A DNA stretch of 64,000 nt, taken from positions 186,001 to 250,000 of the forward strand of contig NHNW01000045.1 in the NCBI GenBank assembly GCA_002786025.1, read 5' to 3'. Below are positions 1 through 9,735 of the stretch, one piece after another; the stretch's first letter is position 1, and the number at the start of each line of letters is the position of its first letter. The notes beneath the pieces are model-generated. The model did no database searches. It was not told where the DNA came from and was given only the letters and a program-made list of their open reading frames with translations. The translations under genes were made by a program, and so were the position numbers. Source of the DNA: Zasmidium citrigriseum. Lineage: Eukaryota > Ascomycota > Dothideomycetes > Mycosphaerellales > Mycosphaerellaceae.

Positions 1-398
1 AGCGTATGTTGACCTTTCTTTCCCCTCTGCGTAATACAATGTCGTCTAGTCCGAAAATGCGTTGACCAGGAACGGGAGATTGTCTTCATCGCCTCATGGA
101 TTCCGGCCAAAACATTCATGTCGTGTTATCGTCGCTCTGCAATGCATTGTGCCTGAAACGCCCGATATGTTCATGTTTCGTACTGGTAACCAGATTCCGG
201 AGCCTGCGCCAGAAGAAAAGAGTAGGATATTCGTTGACTTGATGAAGGAAAGGAGGAAGGACTGGGAGACGTGCTTGACTTTGGCTCGCCCAAAAATGGC
301 CCAAGCTCGAAGTGGAGATCTCCAACTCAATCGCTCCTTCGCGACTTCATCTTCGAACTGCACTGCTCTACACTGCAAAGAGTCTCCAACAGTCCAAC
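1..398. other. Left-edge intergenic region
   Basis: No convincing gene is visible. Open frames here are short, overlap on both strands and lack domain-like composition. The last 100 bases or so are probably the promoter and 5' leader of the small membrane protein that starts at 399. Confidence 0.4.
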
Positions 399-860
399 AT
401 GATATCAAGAAGCAGAACACTCGCATCGCGTTGGCTCAAAACGAAACCTCTAAACCCTCAACGCGTCCGCAACTCCTCGACCGAAACGACACCCTCCCAA
501 TCCACAACGCCCTCCGCCACCACCACACCACCAAAACCCTCCGCCGCAGACCAACATAAAGCCCTCATCGCCGCCCGAATCCAAGCACGCGAAGCCGCAG
601 CCGCCGAAGCCCTCGCAGCCTCCCGTGCAGACGCAGCCCGGCAACACGCAGCCCTAGTCGAACGGACGCGCAAACTGAACACCGACAGCGGCTCGGATCG
701 ATACATCTACATTACAGCGATTGTGGGACTGTTGCTGACGCCACCGATTATCTATTTCTGGTGGCAGCATCGGGCGAAACATATGGGGAAGAAGAAGGAG
801 GAGATGTTGGCGGAGTTGGCGGTTAGGAGGAGGGAGTTTCAGGAGAGTAGGGGGAAGTGA
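399..860 (+). CDS. Small single-pass membrane protein, probably mitochondrial
   Basis: A 153-aa protein of unknown function. The N-terminus is rich in Arg, Ser and Lys without acidic residues (MISRSRTLASRWLK), as in a mitochondrial presequence. A Thr/Pro-rich stretch and an Ala-rich, probably helical segment (about 50-90) follow. One hydrophobic segment lies near residues 105-125 (YIYITAIVGLLLTPPIIYFWW), followed by a charged Lys/Glu tail. I chose the ATG at 399 because it opens this presequence-like segment; the frame runs upstream to an ATG at 312 that would add 29 unremarkable residues. The layout resembles small inner-membrane assembly proteins, but no family is recognised, and the mitochondrial location is inference. 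No intron is needed. Confidence 0.6.
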   Translation: MISRSRTLASRWLKTKPLNPQRVRNSSTETTPSQSTTPSATTTPPKPSAADQHKALIAARIQAREAAAAEALAASRADAARQHAALVERTRKLNTDSGSDRYIYITAIVGLLLTPPIIYFWWQHRAKHMGKKKEEMLAELAVRRREFQESRGK

Positions 861-1312
861 GACGAGAGTGGGTTGAGGACTTAAATCCAAGGCAAGATAG
901 AATGGCTACAAACTCGGGAGGGTGCAGGAGATACCAGATGGAACGCCTATATGAGACGGCGAGTCGAGGCAACGTTCTCGGAGGCTGCAAAATACGACAG
1001 AAAGGGCATCGGCTCACACACGAGAAGATGGCTACAAATTCCTACAAATTCCTAGCGCTCAAAGCACCCGGATTGTTCAGAGCCTTCTGCTGCCGATGAC
1101 GCTGGCCACTGCTGAGAATCGATGGGTCTGCAGGGGTGGAACGTGGACGCGAGGCAGAACGCCTCTGAAGATGGGAGCAGCATGACGTCCTGGGCATATA
1201 TCTGAAGATATGAGAGCAGATTGGGTGGTGGCGATGGCGGAGTCCGATCCCCCAAAATCCACAGAAAAGCAGGCGACTGAGATCGAGATTAATGGCACAG
1301 TCTGCCCTTCTT
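861..1312. other. Intergenic region between convergent genes
   Basis: It lies between the 3' ends of the small membrane protein (plus) and the F-box gene (minus). Only short overlapping frames are present; nothing further is seen. Confidence 0.4.
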
Positions 1313-2834
1313 TTAAGTCGATTCAAATTCGCCGAAGTTCCACTCGCCCTTTTTCAGCACTACGCCGAGCTCAGTCGCCAAATTCTCGAGGCGAGATCGA
1401 TGCATCCAGTTGTCTTTGCTGATGAGATAACTCTCACACTCTGGTCCCGCCTGATGCGATTCGCTTCCACAAGAACACCCGGCCCGATGCTCATCTCTCC
1501 GATACACGCGCATCTCTAGAACCTGGAGGAAGTCCATTTCGTCGCGGATGTATGTCAACGATGATTGAATTGACCGAGGCACGTTCTGATCTCCATTGCA
1601 CTCTATCAGGAGCAAGCCATCGAGAAGCACGTTGCTCAGGGTTTGCTTGTGGCGGAGGAGGAAAGCATGGAGGAGTGGTATCTTGACAATACCAGGCCTG
1701 GTGCGTGGGCCGGTGATCTTTAACTCTTTCAACCTCGGAAATCGCCCCAAACAGAGCAACTCGTCAACGACCTGCAACAGCGTTAGCGATGATAGACTCT
1801 CGATGCTCTATCCGGCCTCTACTCACGCGCCTTCCATACTCTTGTCGACGCCATCTCAGCTCTGGCCGGTGCGCCAGCTGGATGGTAAGCGTCTCGATGG
1901 TCTTGACGGCACTAGCCATGTGTGCCCAGATCGGGCCATGATGGAAGCCTTGGGTTGACAAGCCGGAATCCTTGCAGCTCACGGTCAAGGACTTGAGGAC
2001 TGGCAACGCGAAAGCCTCCTCAGCCATCATGTTAGAAACGACTTCCGCCCAGGGCTGTGTGCTCGACAGGTGGAAGTCGAGTTGGCCCTTGGTCTGATCT
2101 CCGAGTTGAAGTTCTTTGATCTGGCTGTTGTGAAGTCGGTGGAGGAAATGGGGTATCCAGGGACTCGCAAGCGTCCGACCGTCGTGGGCGAGGGCGAGCG
2201 CTTTGTCATGGTTCTGTTCGATAAATGTCATGGCCACGGATGGCGAAGGCGCGTGCCGCTGGCGCGACCAATTTGCCGTCCACGAAGTCGACTTATTGAT
2301 ACCCGGCTTGTTGCGGTGAAGAGACGCAGAAATCGTCACCCTCTGTAGCTTGGGCAGACAGTCAATAGAAATCTGCCGAATAACTTTTTCGACACTCATG
2401 TCACCGTTCGTCGCAAAGCATTCGTCAATCAATTCCAGATATTTCGCATAGCTCTTCGCCGCCAACGCCCCGTGCTCGTCGTTCTCCTCAGAACTCATCG
2501 ACCCGCGCTGCGTGTAGAACCATTTCGCAAATTGCCATGGTGAAGCCGTTTTCGAAAGCGGCGTTTGAAAGAGCGTATCCAACACAAATACCACTTCCCT
2601 CACGTTGCGTTGGTAGAACTCTGATTGGCAAATGTTGAGGAATCGATGCAGTGAGCCCATTGTAGCGAACAAATACAGGCGGTGAAATTTATCCCCAAAC
2701 AGATCCAGCGTGAACTTTTCATGGCTCTTCGGGAGAACCACTCGCAATTTCAAACGCTCGTTTTCGGGCAGATAGAGCGCTATGTGAGCGAGCAGCTCGT
2801 TTGGCAGGCTGAGAAGGCATGACGGTTCGTCCAT
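1313..2834 (-). CDS. F-box domain protein
   Basis: A 488-aa protein encoded by exons 2834-1827 and 1771-1313. The 55-nt intron (1826-1772) has a GTGAGT donor and a TTGCAG acceptor and joins in phase 0. The N-terminus (about residues 5-40) has an F-box pattern, SLPNELLAHIALYLP, which in such proteins binds Skp1 in SCF ubiquitin ligases. The rest contains scattered leucine-rich segments (LPKLQRVTIS, LPVLKSLTVS, FPRLKELKIT), as in the degenerate leucine-rich C-termini of fungal F-box proteins. I chose the ATG at 2834 because the F-box follows at once; an in-frame upstream ATG at 3038 would add 68 residues without recognisable features. Substrate unknown. Confidence 0.75.
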
Positions 2835-3132
2835 GGCGGAGCAATCCCCAGGTTTGTGGCTTAGGGTTGAGAGTGCAACGAGCTCTTCAATGGCGTGGAC
2901 GTATATGTTGGTGCGGAGAGAGTTGATTTTCCAGTCTGAGTTACAGAAGGAGGGAGCGTGTCGCGTGTGCACGGGCCTCATCTCGACCCCTGGTGGTGAA
3001 CGGAGACCTACAGCTACATGTGCTGGAGGAACGATCATTCAGGTCTTTCAATTGAGCTATAATTCATGCAGTAATGATGCTCTGAGCCTGCTACTCAAAT
3101 GCTACCTAACGCTTCTCAATCAATCATGAACC

Positions 3133-4797
3133 TCATAACGCGTCACGTCCGTCAACCTGAAAGACGGCGCTGCCACTGCCCGGCTTCGACACAACAATCG
3201 CCTCCTGCAGCTTCTCCTCCGTGATATCCGGGAACTTCTTCTTGTAGTACTCCTTGATCCACTTCTGCTTCACGCTCTCCACCTTATCCTCCGGCACGAG
3301 GTGAACAGAGCAGCCTCCCCATCCGGCACCAGTCAATCTGCTACCATACGCACCAGCGGATCGAGCAAGATCACAGAGCTCGTCGAGCTCAGGACAGCTG
3401 TTCTCATAGATCTCTCTGCAAGACTCTTGGGTATCGTTGAGGAGCTCGCCGAGGGATTTGAGGAGTTCGGTGTTCTCCTTTTCAGTCTGCGGGGGCGGCG
3501 AGTTCAGGAGGTCCATGAACTTCAGGACGCGGATGGCTTCGCCGAAGACGTGCATAGCTCTCTGTCGGATCTTGAAGCGTTCGGCTCGTATGGGGAATTT
3601 GCTCATGTATTTCTTCTCCATCTCTTCGATGCTCATGCCGAGGATTTCGGAGAGTTGTTGGCGAGTGTAGCCTTCATCCTGGGTGAGATAGTCATCGACT
3701 TTCTTGACGAGGCTTTGTAGTTGCTGCTGAAACTCGGCTTTCGATACGGCGTGGTTGTTCTTGATGCCTTCCTTTTCTTGGAAGTATGTGTCGTGGAAGC
3801 CTCGCAAGCTGACGCCCAGGGGACCTGCGTCTTCTGGTAGACCACTGAGACCGAAGATCTTTGCGAGAACCACTGCTGCGAGAGTAACTTCGGCGACCCG
3901 CAGATTGTAGCAGACTGGTGCTGTGACGTGCTTGTCCGCGGCGACGAACGATTGTGCAATGACGAAGGTAAGTGGCGACTTGAGCTCTGGGAAGGCGATG
4001 TTCTTCGCCGACAGCTCTGGAACGAACGATACGTATAGTGCTGAGCCTTGCAATGGGAACACTGACGCGGACTGATCCATACCGCCAGAGAAGACTCCCA
4101 CAGCTCGTTCTGACACAATAGCCAACTCGACAAGCTCCTTCTTGTCGACCTTGTCAATGCCATTCGCCTTCATCACCGCCAGAGCACTGGCACAGACAAA
4201 AGCTGCACTGCTCGAGAGGCCACCTCCAGAAGGCACCGTCCCATCGGCTAGGATGTCCATGCCTATGCTGCATTTGAAGTCTTTGCTCTTCTTCCGGAGA
4301 AGTCCTGTTGCTCCCACGAGGCCAGATTTGAAGTAGTTCGTCCATTCCAAAGTCGAAGAATCGATGTGTACGTCGCCAGTATCTGGGATCTGAAACTCTC
4401 GCGACTCGAATTTTGTGGGATGGATGTTCGTGAGGCGCATAGTACTCGGTCCGGACTCTTTCTTGTGGACTGCTACCGCGAGGAGCACGTCGGCTGTGAC
4501 GGCCATGGGGATGACTTCGTAGAGTGAGTAGTCGATGTGCTAGAGTCGCGTCAGTCTCTTGCCCGAATTTCTCAACTCTGATCCTCTCTTTGCTCCCTCA
4601 TATACTCGAGAGTGAGGCACGCAACCACTCACCTCTCCAATGATGTTTACTCTGCCCGGGCTTCTCGACACGAAATCTGGAGCCTTGCCATATCGCTCCT
4701 TGAACGTCTTCAACAAAGTATTCCACCTCGTCGTCTGGCTCTTCAACGCATCTTCAGGGTAGATGTCCGCGAGGGACTTCGTCGTCGGTACTTCCAT
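3133..4797 (-). CDS. GAL1: Galactokinase
   Basis: This enzyme phosphorylates galactose to galactose-1-phosphate, the first committed step of the Leloir pathway, in the cytosol. It has 523 aa, normal for fungal galactokinases, encoded by exons 4797-4633 and 4539-3133. The 93-nt intron (4632-4540) splits the galactokinase signature exactly: exon 1 ends GRVNIIGE and exon 2 starts HIDY. The GHMP-kinase ATP-binding motif GGGLSSSAA lies near residues 160-168, and the C-terminal GHMP motif (GSRLTGAGWGGC) lies in the last fifth. All three hallmark blocks look intact. In some yeasts paralogues act as regulators (Gal3), but the complete motifs favour an enzyme. A secreted alpha-galactosidase that could supply its substrate lies 26 kb away. 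Confidence 0.95.
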
Positions 4798-6043
4798 GGT
4801 TTCAAACTCCCAGTGTCAGGGCAAGCTGTGTAGGGAGTCGGTCGTTTCGTCGTCGCTACGTTCATGCGTGGAAGTCGAAGAAAGGTCGAGGGTTTCAGGA
4901 GAGAGGTCGTGTGACGAGGAATCCTTTGTAGCCGTCGAACGCCGAGTATTTGAGCGACTTGGTTGTGCTTGGGTTACGATGCTGCCCACATTGCGTCGCG
5001 ACCCCACCATTTGATGTCCACATCGGAAAGCTCTCGAGGCGTTGTGAAACTAGACTTGAAGGAGAAGAATTTGTCCGCGAAGCCGTCGGTTGAAGCCTCC
5101 ACTTCCCTCGATCGTTGAAACATTCACTTCACTTTTCGCTATCACGTGTGAAAAAGTCGGTCCGATGGATGGTTTGATTTGACATTGTGGTTGCATGATT
5201 TGGATGGCGGATTTCAATGGACTCACAGTTATGACTAGAATTTCTGATTATTTTTCGTGCACAAGAAGTCAGACCCCTAGTCCTGACACCATTGAAAACA
5301 TGACGATTGCATTCAGATATGTAAATTGGAGATTTCTACTTGGAAGACGAGTAACGCTGTAGATAAGATCCAAGATATGCTAAGGGCAAAATGTGCACGA
5401 CGGCACCAAAGCCAGCCATCAACCAGAAATTCTCAAACACAACGACACTTTAGTCTTCAGCCAGACTCTTGTACGAGTCGACCGCCTCAGATCCTCAAAA
5501 CATGGTCACCACAACCTCGCGCGTTGTCTGTCTATAGTGTACGGTCTGTTGATTCTTGAAGTTGTCAAAGTTGTTCGATTGCGAAAGTCCCTATCCGCGT
5601 GGTCACCAGAGCTCTTCTTTTGGCGTATTGTCCTTCACCGAACAGGATAGATTTGAGTGACCGCATCGATGTACAACGTATCTTTGAATGATATTCGACC
5701 ACTCAAAGTACTTTGACCAAGCTCTTGCTGCTGGAAGGTGGAAGGCTTCATGCGATTCAGGAAGTTGACCTAAGATGTCGGCTGGATCGATTCAGCTCCT
5801 GCTACGTGCCTTCGTCAGGCTGAACAAGACCTTGTAGCCCCCTTGTTGGTGGCTGTATGTTGGTGGCTTGACTGCGGGCTGCGCTACTGAAGTGACAACA
5901 GAGCTCGTCGGAAAGGAGGTTGGGAGGACAATGATGATGGACATCAGATCTACCTGAAGCAGTCTCCACTAGATGTTGTACGCATGTATCTACTCTTTCG
6001 TTCTTTGCAGCACAGCTCCTCAACAATCTGAATCCGCCAGATC
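4798..6043. other. Galactokinase upstream region, no gene seen
   Basis: This 1.25 kb lies between the galactokinase start and the 3' end of the small Cys-rich candidate gene. It presumably contains the GAL1 promoter. Only short, overlapping frames without recognisable domains are present. Confidence 0.4.
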
Positions 6044-6394
6044 TTAGTATTCCGCCTCTTGAATCTCGCTGATTCCCGCTTCAACTCGTTATTGCAGTTG
6101 CAAAGCTTGACGCTTGCTGTATTGCCTCATGTCATTCGTGACTTACCTCCAGCTCAAGAACCGCAGTTTGTTCTCGGGCTCGGGCGGACTGGTGAGGGCA
6201 GGAGGAGCTGGCTTCGGTGGTGGAGGAGGAGGTGGTGGAGGCTCGAGACAGCCACAAGTGCCGTCGACGATCTTGGTGATGATGAGCTCGCAGGTCGCTG
6301 GAGTGTTAGCTGTGCACTCTCTACACACGTCGATTCCGTAGATGATGATGGTGCTGCCGCAGTCCTCGCAGAGAAGCTCCTTGAGGTAGCACAT
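6044..6394 (-). CDS. Small Cys-rich, proline-tract protein (candidate)
   Basis: A candidate 90-aa protein. Exon 1 (6394-6147) starts MCYLKELLCEDCG and contains eight cysteines in its first 50 residues, including two CxxC pairs spaced like a zinc ribbon, then a run of nine prolines and a Pro-rich tail. Exon 1 ends at a good AG|GTAAGT donor. The best in-frame acceptor (AATCAG, 6071-6069) gives a 78-nt intron and a short final exon, 6068-6044, ending EIQEAEY. The Cys spacing suggests metal binding, but no family is recognised. An in-frame ATG at 6430 would add 12 residues. The 3' exon is uncertain. Confidence 0.4.
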
Positions 6395-7114
6395 GTTGTT
6401 GGTCTGGTCTGGAGGGCTGCTTGTGATCATGTGGCGCGACTTCCTTCAGTGGTCGTTTCCTCAAGGGTCTGCTGGTTCGAGCGGCAGGAGGTACCCAATA
6501 GACTGGCTTGGGGGGAGAAGGTGAGAGGCAGATCCAGTTCCAACTTCGTGGCATTTATTCCTCGAACACGTGCGTTACATGTGTCGACCGTCACAAGACA
6601 ACACCTTCAGCGAGTGAATACTCGGCTTCACAATCGCGTTGTTGCCGCACGTGCTCAGACCCTTGACGTCCACTTTCTTTCTGCCGTCTTCTAAGCCATT
6701 GACCACGCTCTTTGTGCAACCCGCCGGCGACATTCAACAACACCACACTTTCTTTGACGGCACAATCTCATTCAACCGACTGCAGCCTCTTTCAAAGCTC
6801 GAGGGCAGCGCATAAAGCGCCCGCCAACAAGGGCTTTGTGCGACAACACCACAGCCTCGAGCATTTACGCCAGCGACCGACCACGGTTGTTGGCTCTCCA
6901 GTCCACCACACTCTTTCCGACCTCCACACCACACTGACATCGCCTTGACTGGCTCAAGCGACTTCAGCAACACCAGACACTCCACCTCGAAGACCGCCTT
7001 CAACACCTTCGTGCAATCACCCGCCAACACCACCTCGACAACACGTCGAGCACCAACCCCGACAACCTGACAACCACCAACCAACCGACCGCCATCTCCT
7101 CTCCGGCAGCAGAT
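6395..7114. other. Glycosyltransferase promoter and CA-rich leader
   Basis: It lies upstream of the glycosyltransferase at 7115. From about 6720 to 7110 it is strongly C/A-rich on the plus strand, with many CAACACC and CCACC units and few G residues. This looks like a long unstructured 5' leader, common for highly expressed fungal genes. No gene is seen on the plus strand. Confidence 0.4.
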
Positions 7115-8571
7115 ATGGCTTCCGTTTGGCCAATCGTCGGCCTCGTCCTCTTCGTCGCCTTTTTCGTCTTTCGCTACTTCCGCACGGTCGTTAGCATCTT
7201 CACCTTCCGCTACTATAAGCCCAAGCCGGTGCTCGACAAGCCGACCTACACCGGCGACGACGTGTCCGTCATCATCCCCACGACCTTCAAGACCCCGAAC
7301 GAGCTCGTCACCTGCGTTCGAGGCATCCTTGCCAATGAGCCGAACCACATCTACATCGTCACCGCCAATGCCAACGTGGCCCACGTCCAGGAGATCATGG
7401 CCTGTCGCGTCTCTGCCAGCAACATCACCACCCTTGGTGTTGACAAGCTGAACAAGCGCACCCAGATCCTGACGGCCGTCCCGCACATCGACACCGACAT
7501 CACGGTCCTCGCCGATGACGATGTCTTTTGGCCCAACAACTACCTGATGTACTTGCTCGCCATCTTCGAAGACCCGAAGGTCGGAGCTGGAGGTACCCGC
7601 CAGCGAGTCAAGCGCAACGACAAGCCTGATTTCTGGAACTTCTTGGGCATTGCCTATCTCGAGCGCCGCGTATGGAACAACTGCGCAACCAACGCCATCG
7701 ACGGCTCCTTGTCCACGTTGTCCGGTAGAACCGCCGCATACCGTTCGAAGATCATCAACTCCGATGAGTTCCACCACTACTTCACGAACGACACCTGGCG
7801 CGGCAAGCCCCTGAACTCCGATGACGACAAGTGCCTGACGCGTTACGTCTACTCTCGTGGCTGGAACATCGCTCTGCAATTCGACCCACGCTCCGTCCTC
7901 GAGACCACTGTCGAGGGCGACATCAAGTACCTCTCTCAGTGCATGCGTTGGGCTCGTGCTCATTGGCGTGGCAACTTCACCGTCATGGAGAATGAGGGCT
8001 ATGCCTTTTCTTGGAGATATTGGTGGGGTGCCTACTACATCTACCTTGGCCAGTTCCAGACTCCAGCACTCCTTTGGGATGGCGCACTCTTCGGTTTCCT
8101 CACCATGGCTCTCTCGGAGAAGTCTGCTTCCACGGCTCGCTCTGCGTACCTCGCCTTCGCTGCCTGGATCTTCTTCACCAAGATCGTCAAGCTCATCCCT
8201 CACTTCTGGCGCCATCCATCCGACATGAAGTTCATCCCGGTCTCGATCCTCTTCAGCTACTTCCACGGCGCTCTGAATGTCTATGCTCTTTGCACGATGA
8301 CAACCACGCATTGGGGCAGCCAGAACTTGAACACCCTCGAGCAATCCAGAGTCGGAACCGGAGTCGGAGAGATCTTGCCGTTGCTGGCAGAGCCCAATGA
8401 TGTGAGTACTGATAAGTCCAAGTGAGGGCCAGTTCCACGACTAACATCCATTCGCAGCCAACTCCAGGTCATGAGATGATCGGCGACGATTATTTCACGG
8501 CCGAGCGTATGGAGGAGGGTCGGGCGTACGGCACGCTGTGCTTCACCGGCTCTGTCAGAGTGTCCGAGTGA
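7115..8571 (+). CDS. GT2: Family 2 processive-type glycosyltransferase, ZtGT2-like
   Basis: A 466-aa integral-membrane glycosyltransferase of the GT2/hyaluronan-synthase-like type. Exons are 7115-8401 and 8458-8571; the 56-nt intron has GTGAGT and CGCAG and joins in phase 0, giving a C-terminus ending GSVRVSE. An N-terminal transmembrane segment (about 5-25) precedes the catalytic domain. GT2 motifs are DDD (about 134-136), SDDD (about 235-238) and QCMRW (275-279, the QxxRW motif of processive enzymes). Two or three C-terminal hydrophobic segments follow. The family matches the conserved fungal GT2 reported as needed for hyphal growth on solid surfaces and plant infection in Zymoseptoria tritici. 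I recognise this from family features, and the polymer it makes is not known to me. A 536-aa open frame on the opposite strand is a shadow. Confidence 0.88.
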
Positions 8572-9735
8572 ACGACATCACTCTCTGCTTTCTGTTCTTT
8601 GCATAGCGACGGGCGCTACCTGGGCGGCTTTCCGCATCGCCTTCGACCGGTCGCATGTTGCTTCTCTCGGCGCTGGGGTTTAGAAAGAGACTGCTGTTCC
8701 TTCGACGGCGTTCTCATTCGCATCGCCTGGCGCCACATTCTGGCGACTTGCTTTTGCTTTGCTTTTGCTTTTTCTTTTTATGATGCGAACGACTCACGGA
8801 TGACGAGCCCAGGAGACGGAACATGGGCGGGATACGATTGCTTTGCTTTGTACAATTAGAAGGGCCCGTAAGACCATCAGCGTGATGGCAGGGTAGAAAG
8901 TGTGCTGTAACAGTAGAAGAAAACGACTGGTTCGTCTTTCAAAAGACTTTTCCCATTTCCTTTCCACAGTATAGATGTTCAAGAGATGAAGACGTAAAGT
9001 CAACAATTGTGAAACGTAATCTTTGCCAAGTGAATCCTGAATCCTGAATGCACGGGCCTCTCTTCAGCTAGCCTCGGATAACGTTGAGGATTTTCCGTCG
9101 CGTCGACAACAACAACTCCATCCATCAATCAATGCCGCTCACCGCCGCCATTGTGCCACCCAGCCGGCACGCGTCTGCCATGTCGTGATACAACCTCCAG
9201 AGCCGCACAGCTGTCGTGCCGCCAAGGCGAACCACCACTGCTGTGCGCGGTCGAGAACGTGGCGGCCTCCATAGCCACCGATACGTCACCCTCTTCGTTC
9301 AGCTCGCAGGGCTCGAAAAGCTAGACGCCTGTCATTTTGAGTCACCGCCTGAAATGACCGGTGTCAGACAAGCAGAAAGACGTATGTCTAGCTGTCGTGG
9401 TCTGGCCATTGTCGCCCCTTCGTCATAGGCGAGTTTCGCTGCCGGCGCGTCCTTTATGACTCTAAGACACCGCCGCCTGTCAGGGTTTGGGTGCTCGTTT
9501 GGTCGTAACTTACATGTCTTAGCCTGATCTAGTCATGGTGATGGCCTATCATTGAGTGCTGCATTGCCTTATACTGGTGTTTTTCGCAGTTGAGACATAC
9601 ATACTAAAGAGCTCGGAGCTCGCTTGTTGTACTCGTTGCCTTGCATATTTATATCTATTTTTCGTTGCCTTGGCTCTGGGCAGGTAGCCTTCTTCATACC
9701 ACTGACAAGAACAACATAGAGAACAGGAGCGCACG
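8572..9735. other. Intergenic region with TTTGC-type pyrimidine repeat
   Basis: It holds the glycosyltransferase 3' region and the ABC-transporter promoter. A short imperfect (C/T)TTTTGC repeat at about 8747-8780 ends in a T-rich run, probably in the 3' UTR. Frames elsewhere are short and unsupported. Confidence 0.4.

Noticed and set aside
6734..8344. A 536-aa open frame on the minus strand opposite the glycosyltransferase
   Set aside because: Its Val/Gly/Asp-rich composition mirrors the GC-rich codons of the real gene; no domain, and the plus strand has complete GT2 motifs.
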